From Polytrichum commune (taxonomy: Eukaryota; Streptophyta; Polytrichopsida; Polytrichales; Polytrichaceae), in contig OX485808.1 of assembly GCA_950295325.1 (NCBI GenBank), positions 34,063,180 to 34,120,526 of the forward strand: a stretch of 57,347 bases of DNA, read 5' to 3'. A program made the position numbers and the translations under genes. Shown here in pieces: positions 21,423-32,254 of the stretch. The first letter of the stretch is position 1. Each line of letters begins with the position of its first letter. Under the pieces are notes generated by a model that was given only the letters and a program-made list of their open reading frames with translations, was not told the DNA's origin and searched no databases.

Positions 21423-23355
21423 ATGGCGACGATTAGCAGCAGTAGGGTTTGTAAGCCTGTTATCTCTGTCATTAATATCAACGAGAATTCCAGGGATGTG
21501 TGGTTTGAAGGGAGGGTTTTAAATCGATATGGTATTTTTTATTTTGTTTGTTCATGAGGTTTAAAGAGAGCATCAAGGTTAAATTCAGTTCCATACCTGC
21601 ACTGTGATTTGGTTGATAGGGAGGGTTTGACCACAATTACGATGACAATTGCTGGTGATGTAATTCATCATCACGAGGGAAAAATGAGAAAATGAACTTA
21701 TGTGAGGATAAAGAATTTCAACGTTAAAAGGAAACATCCAGGAGGTTTTCAAAAGGGTGATATGCCCTTTGCAATCTTAGTGTTGCAAAATACACATGTC
21801 GTTGTTCTTCCTCCCTTTGAACTTGAATTGCTTCCGATTTTTTATACGGAGACTTATATAAAAAATTTCAAAAAAAGATCTTATGAAAGTTTTCCAATTG
21901 CGATGTTTAGTGCAATAGTGATTGGTGTGCGAGGTCATTACAAAAGCGCAAATAACGATGACTATTGTCAAGTGATTGTTGTAGATGGAATTGGGGAAGA
22001 AGATCACGATACAATGGGTTTTACGCAAGCATTCCATGAAGAATACACCAAAATCAAGAATGATTTTGAAAGTGGTGAAAATGTTTTGGTGATGTTTAAA
22101 AACATTACTACTATATCCAAGTACGATCGATTTATGAAGACGGATGCATTTACGATTATAACTCCAGTCATTGATGAAGAAGAATGAAAGAGGTTGCTTG
22201 ATATATATTCAAGAATTCATAATTGCTCCCAAGCAGACTGCAGAGAGGTAATCATTGAACATATATATCTCATGTATTGTATGTATGTTAATTTTGTATA
22301 TAGTATGTTTTGTGTATAGTTTATACATATAAAATATAAAAATACAACATATATACTACATAATATATATAAAATATACATACATACATAGTATACATTG
22401 TATATACTATATACATAGTATATAATCTGTATATACTATATATACTATATATATTTTTTATAGGTACTCTGTATACAAAGTATATTCAGTATATTCAGTA
22501 TGTACTGTATACTTTGTATATATTGTATGATATATATAGTATATACTCTGTATATACTATATATTATATGATCTGTATACAGAGTATATATTGTATACAA
22601 AGTATATGTAACTTTATTATTCTTCTAATGTATATATACTTATTAATTTATTGTTACTATTGCAGATTGAAGGTTGTTTAACAGTTCAGAATCCAATAGT
22701 CCCCCCGTTTAAGCGCATCTGTATAGTTTGTAGAGTGAAGAATGTGGTACTAGTACCCAGTGGTAGGTATTACTGCAAAAAATGTGAATGCAATCAAGAA
22801 GTAGAAATTTTACCCTTCATTAAGGTTAAAATTCTCACATCAGATGCTCGAGATGTTCAGGTGTCTGTAGAGGGAGAATGGTTATCTGCTTTAGTGCGTA
22901 TGCCAGTGAAAAACTTTCTCAAAATAGGAAGAAGAGAACAGATTAAATTTCTTTGTCAACTTCGTTTTCACGGAAGATTTAACTTCACTCCTACAATGTA
23001 CCTAGCTGGATATGAGGAATACAATTTGGATGGGCAAGGTGATATAAAAGAAAGTGGTACACTGAACGTCGTTGTAGATTTTCAATCTCAGTCAAATCCA
23101 ACAAAAGCTACTTTAATTTCAGAATTATTGGTGCCATCCTCAGATTTTGAGTTGGAAAATACTCTACCAAATGTTCATAGTTGTGAGGGTGTCAAACGGA
23201 AATCAAGTGATAAGATAGATAGTCTCAAAAAATCCCCAAAAAAAACTGTAAACAATAAAATATTTTGTATTTTATTGTATTTTATTCTTATTATTTTTGG
23301 TCCACTTTATTTAATGTGGATGTTAACTATAGTTATATATATAAGTGCTCCCTAA
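21423..23355 (+). pseudogene. Replication protein A large-subunit-like gene (RPA1-like), decayed
   Basis: Two exons: 21423-22247 and 22666-23355, with a GT-AG intron that is very AT-rich. The first exon is one frame interrupted by three TGA codons (21555, 21693 and 22185) and nothing else. N-terminal KPVISVININENSRDVWFEG and HCDLVDREGLTTITMTIAGD resemble an RPA70 OB-fold (DBD-A). The second exon has a zinc ribbon, CIVC...GRYYCKKC, followed by an OB-fold, as in the Rep_fac-A C-terminal domain. RPA binds single-stranded DNA in replication and repair; element-borne versions are typical of plant Helitrons. A hydrophobic C-terminal tail (about residues 205-234 of the ORF at 22651-23355) is odd and may be read into non-coding DNA. 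Probably not functional as it stands. Confidence 0.6.
22255..22640. repeat. AT-rich TATA/GTATAC low-complexity tract
   Basis: Dense runs of TATATA, GTATAC and TACATA fill the intron of the RPA-like gene. Many are self-complementary, so the stretch could form cruciforms and is prone to slippage. No other content is visible. Confidence 0.85.
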
Positions 23356-24208
23356 AATGCATTGAAAGAAATCTAGTTAACTATAGTTATTTCAGCAATT
23401 CTTAATTATTTATTTTAAAATTTTCGGGTGATAAGTGAGTAGCTTCAATCCTTGAACCGTATTTGAAAAGAAGGTGCACCAAATCCAAGAAATGTTTGGT
23501 ATAGTGAATAGCCATGGATTGGCATGAACAAAGTAATTAGCTACAATTGTAGTCTTTCATAGCAAAGGACATAGCCTCACGGTTCTACCGTTTTCTTGTT
23601 AAGATCGCACTATGATTCAAACGTTCTGAAAGTCGTTTCACATGTATACGTGGATAGAAACTCACCGAACAGTGTGAGGTCTCCATCTTGGAACACTGGG
23701 ACCTGTGCGAAGGGCTGCACCATAACAGATTCATCTCTTGGGTCAACTTCCACACACTGCACTCTGCAACGCACTCCATAGACTATCTAAGTTCTTATAA
23801 CCAAAAGCTGAATACGAGCATCTTCTTCAAACCAACTCACTTGAGTTAGTTGACGGGACAGACACCCACCCGTGTACACACGGTGAGACCAGTATAGGCA
23901 TCTTGCCACCATAACACTCAACCTCAGGGTACCCACATAAACAAACAACATACTTATTAATATACAACGTAAGACCCCAGGACCCTCCTTTGGTTCCTTT
24001 TTATCTGGCTATCAAAAGGGAACACTCCCAAAAACTCATACTGTGTAAAACCATTTTCGAGTTCACATATGAACTTGCAGCTATGATCAAGGGTGAAGGG
24101 TCCCTCATTCATGCCAACACAGGGTTGGTGGTGTCGAACGTCTCGCTCTAAATTCCTGTGCCTCTTCACATAAGTGACGTCTTCATAGCAAATGTACAGG
24201 GAGCTATA

Positions 24209-25230
24209 CAGTCTAACCTTGATAATGTCACCCTTGTTAATAGAACACCTTGATATTGTCACCTAAAAGTTTGAAACCGATTTTCATAGTGTAAAACTCC
24301 CTCGTTATTATCCCTATCACCCTTAATAATGTCACTATTTTTTTCAAAATCCGTAGTGTAAATGTGATAATATCAAGTATGGATGGATTGTATGGGTGGG
24401 CATGGGTTCGATATTATTGTTCATGGGTGAGCATGGGCTAAAGTAAAGCATATTGGGGGTCATTGAATGAGCTCTCATTCAATGCTTTCGGCATAGTGGG
24501 ATGCCTTGTGTAATTTCAAATTTGGTACGTGTTTCGGAGTCCAAATGCTCAATTGGGTAGACTCATCACCACATTAAATTTGGGTTTGGATGTTGAAGGC
24601 AAGCTTGTAGAAAAGCTTTGTCCTTGGAGTACATAAACATGGAAGGTGAAGATGATTTTGAGGTGGAATTTTCTACTGAGGAGCTTGTGCAATTAGTGCA
24701 AGATGGCGAACAAGTTCTTGATTCCATGGAAGTGGACCCATTGATTGTTGATAGCAGTGATGATGAGTCTAAAGTAGTGAAGCTAAGCGATGCACAAAAA
24801 TATGCTAAAGATGTTTTGAATTTTATGGCTAGCCAAGGTTCTTAGATTTTTAGCACTCATGAGTTTTTAGAAATGGAAAAAATCCATGACAAACTCATTA
24901 GAATTGGTGTTGCACATTTAACATCAACAAAACAATCTGACATTAGAAGCTTCTTTGTCTCTAGTGAGAGGTCTTTACATAATCACAATGACACATTATG
25001 ATGTGCTCTTGTTGTTATTCACAATTCTTGAATTAGATTTTACATTCAAAAACATTGAAGTCTCGTATTTGTTATTTAAAAAAAAAATTGTAATTATATT
25101 TTGATTTTCTACATATTTTTTTGATAATATCACATTATGCACAAAATGTGACATTATCAAGTATGTCACACCTTGTTTATATCACACTTTTTGGTGAAAC
25201 GGAGGGTGTGACATTATCAAGGTTAGGGTG
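24209..25230 (+). mobile_element. Tigger/pogo-like DNA transposon, internally deleted, TA target duplication
   Basis: The left end CAGTCTAACCTTGATAATGT and the right end, which is the complement of CACCCTAACCTTGATAATGT, form inverted repeats of about 22 bp. TA flanks both (24207-24208 and 25231-25232). CAG-like termini and TA duplications fit the pogo/Tigger branch of Tc1/mariner. An ORF near the right half encodes only the transposase C-terminus, so the DDE domain has been lost. It sits within intron 1 of the GST pseudogene. Confidence 0.75.
24618..25001 (+). pseudogene. C-terminal fragment of a pogo/Tigger-type transposase with a PIP-box
   Basis: An acidic segment (MEGEDDFEVEFSTEELVQLV and following residues) leads into AQKYAKDVLNFMASQGS, a TAG stop at 24843-24845, and then in the same frame FLEMEKIHDKLIRIGVAHLT ending in KQSDIRSFF. 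Such tails, a helical region followed by a Q-x-x-I-x-x-F-F motif, close many pogo-family transposases; the motif (24933-24956) is a PCNA-interacting (PIP) box, and pogo transposase is known to bind PCNA. The N-terminal DNA-binding and DDE domains are missing, so it has no transposase activity by itself. Confidence 0.6.
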
Positions 25231-25484
25231 TAATGCTTTTAATCACAGTACTTAGGTGTCTTTCAAAGCAAGATTCGTAGCTGCATTGTTCAAGAAGATG
25301 AGAGCATAGGCAACCGAAGAGAACCTAAGTTACCTGCAATGCGACGTACTCCGGTTTCTTCTGCTGTCCTTCGATGACGTCTACCTCAATCAATTCAAAC
25401 TCAATTTGCTTCTCAAGAAGAAGCTCAAGAACTCTACTCGAAGCTGACTCAGGAGTACCACATGCCATAGACTTTGATTGTCAT

Positions 25485-26598
25485 GTTCACCTGTATCGTT
25501 ACAGTACATGATCCATTCAATCAGAACTGCTTTGCAAGGCTGATGGAAGCTCATACTAGATCATAACGAACACCAAAATGCTTGTTCACCAAGAAACTTA
25601 TCACTCCTACTGCACATTAAATCCATGGACAAAATTTACCTCGGACTAATTAAAGAGATCCGACATGAGCCAGATTAAACAGACTCAGGGAGTGCACTAT
25701 TCATTAAAACCAAGCATCACGTGCGTGCATGCCCCTTATTAAAATACCCCTGTATACATTTTATTTTTGCTAAAATCAAGCAATATACTTACAAATCTCA
25801 TTGCTTCAAAATACATTTCCATACGTACACAAGGGTCCAAAAACAAATACAGAAATTGTATATAACATGTGTACTTGCAAATGTTTGGAAATGCGAAAAT
25901 ATGGCCCTATTATATGTATAATATCAAATCATGGATTTTTAGTTATAAAGTCGTTACTTAGTGGATGAAAAAACACATGATTCTTGGTCCAGGTTTGACT
26001 TGAACGCGTAAATGCGTACTTTACATATGTTTTTCTATAGCCTCATGTATATCTACTTCTTGCTTAATAGCAATATGTCTCTTGTACGTACATTTTGTAC
26101 ATGCTTGTTTTAAATAATACCCCTTTTATGCACCCACGTGTATAAATACAGTACTTGAACAGTGCACTCCCTGGGTAAAGTAAACAGACCGAAGCATGTG
26201 CGACAAAGGCAAAAAGTTTCAATCTCCACAAGTCGAGTGATGGATTTGGCATATGGACAATCTGGCTGATGACTTACGTTACCTCAAGAGATATAAAGTG
26301 AAGTCCAGCAGCCTTTCCAAACACAGCAGGTTGGTAGTAACTTAGGTGAAATTGCATGCGTACTGGGGCTTCAGATCATCTCGCAGACTAAGCAAATAAG
26401 TTACACGTGCAGCAGGAAGAAGTGCGGGAAGGAACTGGCAGAGCCGTCTGGAAACTTGCGAGGTCCAAGTCTTTTATTTGACCTAATGAAGCGTAAGACC
26501 TCCGCATCGCTGTTGTTGTTTGAATTTGCAAGAGCCAAGTCTTTTGTGCTGGAATTGAAGTCCACTACGGACCGTAGAGGCGGCTTAGGGTATGTTTC
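25485..26598. other. No gene recognised
   Basis: This is the 5' flank of the GST pseudogene (minus strand) and beyond. AT-rich, with scattered short open frames of no recognisable similarity. I see no repeat, TIR or RNA gene that I can support. Confidence 0.5.
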
Positions 26599-26599
26599 C

Positions 26600-26872
26600 A
26601 TGCGGGCTCCGATGCGGCTCCGGGGAGGTTCGGATGCCAGCTCCGGTGGGCCCATTTTTCTGGCCCTCCCCGTTTTGGCCCCTTGATGAGTTTTTTTGGT
26701 TTTTTTTTGCTAAATTTGGGTTCTACGGCCCCAAATTACTCTAGGAGGCCCCTTATGAGATCAAGTAAGGCCCCACCCAATCAAAAAAATAGGGGGCAAT
26801 TTTTGCCCCAACCCACCCGAGCCCACCGGAGCTGGCATCCGAACCTCCCCGGAGCCGCATCGGAGCCGCATC
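26600..26872. repeat. GC-rich foldback repeat (inverted arms of about 41-50 bp)
   Basis: The arm 26611-26651 (GATGCGGCTCCGGGGAGG...) is the exact reverse complement of 26820-26860. The similarity continues outward with partial tandem copies of GATGCGGCTCC. The ~170 bp between the arms is T- and C-rich and holds a second short inverted pair around GGGGGCAATTTTTGCCCC. It looks like a foldback MITE; no target duplication was recognised. A strong hairpin transcript would form if it were transcribed. Confidence 0.75.
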
Positions 26873-27060
26873 GAACTCCGCGCCGGAGTTAAGAGTATTG
26901 GGTTGGGTAATGTTATCCCCGCTTGCCCACTATATTCTAGATAATAGTGGGTTGTTGGTGTTCCCATGTAGATAAGCATTCGGGTGGCAACAACTAGGAT
27001 ATCGTGTATGGATTTCAGATAATAAGATTATTTCAAAGTTGTTAATAGCTTTATAGTAGT

Positions 27061-27842
27061 TTATTGGCTCTGTCTGTAGGACAGAGACTATGCATCAACT
27101 TCTCCGTTTCAAGAGCAAAATTCCTAACCACGTTGTGTTCACACTTGGACGTTACTTGTTCTTGTTATTTTTGGTCCACTTTATTTAATGTGGATGTTAA
27201 CTATAGTTTATATATAAGTGCTCCCTAAAATGCATTGAAAGAAATCTAGTTAACTATTGTTATTTCGGCAATTCTTGATTATTTATTTTAAAAAATTCGG
27301 GTGATAAATGAGCAGCTTCAATCCTTGACCCGTATTTGAGAAGGAGGTGCACAAAATCCAAGAAAGGTTTGGTATAGTGAATAACCATGAATTGGCATGA
27401 GCAAAGTAATCAGATACAATTGTAGTCTTTCATAGCAAAGGACAAAGCCTCGTGGTTCTACCGTTTTCTTGTTTTAAAAATTTTGTGTGATAAATGAGTA
27501 GCTTCAATCCTTGACCTGTATTTGAGAAGAAGGTGCACAAAATCCAAGAAAGGTTTGGTATAGTGAATAGCCATGAATTGGCATGAGCAAAGTGGACAAC
27601 TACAATTGTAATCTTTCATAATAAAGGACAGAGCCTCACGGTTCTACCGTTTTCTTGTTTTAAAAATTTTGTGTGATAAATGAGTAGCTTCAATCCTTGA
27701 CCTGTATTTGAGAAGAAGGTGCACAAAATCCAAGAAAGGTTTGGTATAGTGAATAGCCATGAATTGGCATGAGCAAAGTGGACAACTACAATTGTAATCT
27801 TTCATAATAAAGGACAGAGCCTCACGGTTCTACCGTTTTCTT
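27061..27842 (+). mobile_element. Internally deleted copy of the Helitron-like element
   Basis: 27061-27165 repeats the 5' end of the element at 20651. It is then joined directly to a copy of its 3' end (compare 23275-23600), with everything between, including the RPA-like gene, deleted. The 3' end is then present three times in tandem. The left flank is unrelated to that of the larger copy, which supports independent insertion. The right flank (27843 on) continues as repeat family R2. Confidence 0.65.
27285..27842 (+). repeat. Three tandem 186-bp copies of the element's 3' end
   Basis: The period is exactly 186 bp: units 27285-27470, 27471-27656 and 27657-27842. The last two appear nearly identical and the first is more diverged and closer to the larger element's end. 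Each ends in the ACGGT-TCT-ACCGT-type hairpin and TTTTCTTG. Stacked 3' ends could arise from slipped or repeated termination during rolling-circle transposition, or from unequal crossing-over. Confidence 0.85.
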
Positions 27843-30420
27843 GTTCAAAACCCACACTAATTTTCAACTAAGGTAAGGCATATGTGCCCTATGTGGTTAC
27901 TACCCTTAATCGGACAAGTATATTTCCCCCTCTTCTTATTTCCACACCCTTCGCTTAGCTTAACCCCTAATGTGGATGATGCCCTTGGTTCGTTTTTCAT
28001 AATCTCCAACTTCTATTGAATGCATTTACGCAACAAAAACTCATGTTGCCTTTAGCAAATCTTTGATGAAGCATCAACAAATATCAAATTGAAAATCAAA
28101 TATCCCTTTATTTAGTTATGATTATCAAAAGTGCATGTGTGCAAATTCTTGTAATGAAATTCATACCTAGGTAACCCCCATTTTGTGTTGGCTACTAAGT
28201 CTAGAGTGGTTCATAAAACGCACGTAGACCGATCCATTTTAAACACATGTCTTGTGGAGTTCCGTTCTTAGATCTAACCTAACTACACATCACTCAAATG
28301 TAGGTATATGTTAAAGAAAATAATTGAATAAGGCATGTGTACCTTATAATTCCCCTGTCCTTTATCCCGAACCCTTCACACAACTTAACCCCCAATGTAG
28401 ATGATGCTCCTAGGGGGGCCTCTTTATTAAAGGTTTTTTTTTTGTTTTTTTGTTTTTTTGGTCAATAGTCCACACTAATTTGTAACTAAGGTATGTGGTC
28501 TTATTGTGGGCACTTCCAGCTCCACGTAACATGTTGGCACTTAATTTGGCATTCCAAGATCGATGAAGAAGATTGAGGCTAATTTGTACAACTTCCTTAA
28601 TGAAAAATATATATTTTTGGCTACTAATCGGCAATACAAATCGCCCTTATTTAGTGGATGAGTAATACATGTTGATTAAGCTACCACCATGATGATTTTG
28701 GGGTTAGTCACCTTCACTCAAATCAAATTGCACCCACCATCCTTCATAATTAGGAGTGTTGCCCACTAAGCCCTAACATATCCAATTGGCAAAAAATACG
28801 GCAAGGTAGGTGTCGCGGAGCCATAATTATTCAGTTTGAATGTGGGGAATATTCTACGTAATATTGTTAGTCCCAATGGCAGTTCCTATAGCCATATCAA
28901 TAGTATATATTTTTTATTTATTTATTTTATTTGTGGGTGAGCTAGGCAAATTAGGAGGCGGCATGTGGTTGTGAGGTGCCAATCAACTTGTATTGTGGGT
29001 ATTCTATAATGAAAACCAATTTATCATACCGTGACCACTTTAGAGACATGACACAATCAATATTGGCATTAAACTCGGGTTATGTTAGCAAATGACCCAT
29101 GTAGACTTTGCTATTGATGTCATCCACTTAGACAACATTAAATGATGCAAAAGTCCCCCCTATAACACCATATTGGGAAATGAAGCATCTTTGATTCTAG
29201 AGCCTAGATCAACACCTTCCTCAACTCTGATTGCAATCAATTCAAATTAGTTGGTCATGATTTGAAATTCCTAACATGCTCAAGCTTCTAATGCTTGAAG
29301 CCATCAACTAGACGATTCCACAAGGCTGGAGATGTCCACATTAGCCTCATCTACCTTAACATTTGTCCTCCTCAATCCTTAAATTAAGTTGTAAATCTCC
29401 ATGATCAAAGGGCCAGAAGGAGATTGTGCTCAAATGTTTATATTTGGTAACTCCCCTCATGCCATGAGCTACCAAGGGGGTTACCTAATTCACAAAACTT
29501 TGCTTGTTGGGTCAGATTGAGAAATATCTCACCCAAGTAGCATTCTCAAATCATGAAGATTACTAGTTTCAAATAAGATTGCAAAAACTACAAGAGGTCA
29601 AAAGAGAGATTTTTTTGCTCTTAAGTGATCACATAGGCCCTTCCCAATTGTGCTAACTATTGAACCTGTAGTTTTATTATCTATAGTTTGAACATGTGGT
29701 CCAATCTCACCGTAACATGTGTTTTATTTGGTGTATGTTGTTAACTACAAACCTTGCCATATGCCACTTAATTACAAGAGTTTAATTAAGAACAATGACC
29801 ACACAAGGCTCACATACCTTATTTACGGTCTACATAAAAGCCCACATTTTTTTAATGTCTTAGTTAGCATGGATATTGGAGATGAAATCATGGGCTATGT
29901 ATGGTCACATAGCATGCACTAAGATATGTTGTCCTATCATCAAGGGGCGCCCTTTCAAAAACATCTTCCTATCTAGGCAATTGTGAATCTAAGAATTGAG
30001 TCTTTAGTCTATTTCCAAATAGATTTTGACAAATTAGACAATTGATGTTAATTTAATATTAAAAAATAGCATCTTGTTAATGGTTATTGTTGTAATGAAT
30101 CATTTGGTAAACCTTGTCTTTTTAATGAAATGATGCAATTAAATTTGAAGGATTCTTACACAAGACCACGAGATGGGACACCATATCTAGAGCGTGAAGG
30201 TGGAGTGAAGATGACATCGAGTGAGATGCGGTTTTTTATTTTATACTAGCGGGTGTCGGCTTAGGCCTTGATTCAATCTAAAAGAAAATTGCCTAAGAGC
30301 AAGCTTAGTGGTTGTTTGGAGCTTCATATGAGAGCTTCAATGTAAAATTAACACATGAAGGAGACAAACTCAATCCTTATGAGCTTCGGCTTTCACGAGT
30401 TGTCTTTTAAGGCATGTGGG
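27843..30420. other. Gene-free repeats
   Basis: Diverged pieces of family R2 lie at 27843-28010 and 28370-28500. Pieces related to family R1 (the 34056-34440 repeat) appear around 28180-28340 and 29640-29730. A poly-T tract with GTTTTT interruptions is at about 28432-28460. No open frame in this stretch resembles a protein I know. Confidence 0.5.
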
Positions 30421-30429
30421 TGGTATTTG

Positions 30430-31300
30430 GTTACTTTTCTTAATCGGACACCTATATCTGAATGGTGTGTGGTTTAGTGAGGATCAAACAACAAACATCA
30501 TAAAGACACGTGTTTAAAAAAGATTGGACTACCTTTTTATATTTTATTTATTATCTCACACTATATACTGAGCACAGTTTGGAGGACCTATGCATACGGT
30601 TTAGAAATCACACAAACATGCACTTACAATAGTCATAATTAAATTAGTAGAGACGCGATTTTGATTGATGTTTCATTGTAGAGTTGCTAATGTAACACAC
30701 ATTTTGTTGTGTAAATATGTATTTTGCATAAGTTGGAGAACATGAATAAAGGAAACCTAATAACACCCGCATACATTAAGACTAAAGGTTGTATCCTACA
30801 TGTTTTCATGCATAAGCTCATATGAAAAACATGGTAGCAAACATGACTTTGCATGTGCTTCACATTCTCCATGACTTGAGCTAACTAATTAAGATCAAGT
30901 TAAAAAAATATTATACTTTCCTTAATCAGACTTGGTTGTATTTGATTGGTGTGTGGTTAGGTGAGGATCAAAGAACAAGCACTGTAAAGACACATATTCA
31001 AAAATAAATAATCTGAACTACGTCATCAAATTCAATTAACTACTACACACTCAATAGTGAACACAATTGGGATGACATGTGTATTCAATTAAGGAATCGA
31101 CAACCATTCACTTCCAATAACCATAACTAAATCAAGGTCGGTCCAGTTCTCAATTATATTTGTTGCCAATCATCGTAGATTCTCAATATGGTTATTTTGT
31201 TGAAGTCTCATCATAGAGTTGCCCATGCAACCCATATTTGAAGTTGGAAATACGGTCAATAAAAGATAGAGAACAAGAAAAATGAACCGAATAACACTAT
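30430..31300. repeat. Diverged direct duplication of about 350 bp
   Basis: 30430-30770 and 30920-31300 share a long series of blocks, including GGTGTGTGGTT, GTGAGGATCAAA, AAAGACAC and a stretch ending in GTTGGAGAACATGAA versus ATAGAGAACAAGAA. They are in the same orientation, offset by about 490-510 bp. Non-coding; probably two copies of one old transposon fragment. Confidence 0.55.
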
Positions 31301-31583
31301 TTATACTTACCTTGGATGTTGAATGAAGGACATTACTCACAACAAACCTAATTTGACATATTTTTTTGGGCACATCTTGAAAACTCCAATTGCAAAACGG
31401 AAATAATTTGACACTTTGACTTGCGCCGAAAATGCAATTTCCATGAATGACTTGGTTGATACCACCAATCTGGATATGACACATGGCAGCTCATTTCTCC
31501 ACAATTTTTCATAATTATTAATTTGATCATGGCTCGTGAAAATCATTGAAGTTAGTTAGAGAACATGAGAAAGTGTTGGGGTT

Positions 31584-32166
31584 GTCTACACCATGGACCA
31601 TGAAGTCGTCCCAAGGCCCTGTAAAATATGTGATTGGTTGTTGAATTCGTCCCGGGACCACTTCAATTTACACTAAGGAACAAAATGTCATAGTGACCAT
31701 GTACTTTGAGGTCCCCAAAATACATATTTTAAGGCCTACATTATGCATTGACATGATTCAACGGGTTTTGCGGTGGGAGAGGCAAAAAAGATGCTCTAGT
31801 AGAGAAAGGCAAGGGTGCATGACATAAAAATATTCGTTACAATAAATTTAAAATGTTTTTTTTGTTTTGTTTTGTTTGTTTTTTTTTTGTGTGGAAGATA
31901 AGATGAAGACAAGAGAAGACAAGAGAATGATCTAAACTTGATTTTTTTTCTTTTTTTCTTTAGAACTATCCTTTTTGAACATAAATTAAAAGAAATCAGC
32001 ACATTCATTTTTTGGTGCATGGTCATTCCTTGTGGTCCACATTCGATTTACACTTACTTGGGGCCCAAGGCTTTGTAAATTGATTTTTTAAGAAATCGGA
32101 CCACGAAGTCGGACCATGGAAAAAGGCCATCTTCCATGGTCTGACTTCATGGTCCATGGTGTAGAC
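31584..32166. mobile_element. DNA transposon remnant/MITE with perfect 24-bp inverted repeats
   Basis: The 24 bases at 31584-31607 (GTCTACACCATGGACCATGA...) are the exact reverse complement of 32143-32166. The repeats contain internal CCATGG palindromes, and further ATGG/CCAT copies follow (for example 32112-32140). The interior is AT-rich without a transposase. Sequence similarity may extend a few bases outside the perfect block; I could not settle the outer border or a target duplication, so the superfamily is open. Confidence 0.7.
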
Positions 32167-32254
32167 CGGCTCAGAGTTTGAAGAGCCTCTTCTTCTTCCT
32201 TTCTTCTCATGGGACTGGATTTGTGCACAGAAATGCTAACCCTAATTTGCTTCC

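Larger units (their letters stand above)
20651..23600 (+). mobile_element. Helitron-like element carrying an RPA-like gene
   Basis: The first ~110 bp (TTATTGGCTCTGTC...) and the last ~320 bp (ending in CTACCGTTTTCTTGTT) both recur side by side in a shorter copy at 27061-27470, which defines the likely ends. The left end holds a 7-bp hairpin, CTCTGTC-TATAG-GACAGAG. The right end holds ACGGT-TCT-ACCGT a few bases before the terminus. No terminal inverted repeats are seen. Plant Helitrons often carry RPA genes and have a 3' hairpin, so a Helitron or Helentron is the best guess. The expected CTRR terminus is not clear (CTTG instead) and no Rep/helicase is present, so this copy is non-autonomous. 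It lies just downstream of GST exon 2. Confidence 0.5.
23666..25484 (-). pseudogene. Phi-class glutathione S-transferase, exons 1 and 2 only
   Basis: Exon 1 (25334 to 25484 or 25468) encodes MTIKVYG, then after a one-base frameshift CGTPESASSRVLELLLEKQ followed by IEFELIEVD and KKPEYVALQ. Exon 2 is 23666-23714, exactly 49 bp, encoding PFAQVPVFQDGDLTLF plus one base; a 49-bp second exon ending before ESRAI is a hallmark of plant phi GST genes. Splice sites are canonical. Phi GSTs conjugate glutathione to electrophiles and reduce peroxides in the cytosol. Intron 1 holds a 1.02-kb Tigger-like transposon. Exon 3 (the whole C-terminal helical domain) was not found; a Helitron-like element begins 66 bp beyond exon 2. 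If translation started at the ATG at 25468 the frame would be open but the first beta strand would be lost. Almost certainly a pseudogene. Confidence 0.75.

Noticed and set aside
22255-22640. AT-rich tract as a centromeric or replication-origin element
   Set aside because: It lies inside an intron of the RPA-like gene and shows only simple TATA/GTATAC runs.
27171-27842. Tandem 186-bp units as a CRISPR array
   Set aside because: Whole units repeat without variable spacers, in a plant nuclear context.
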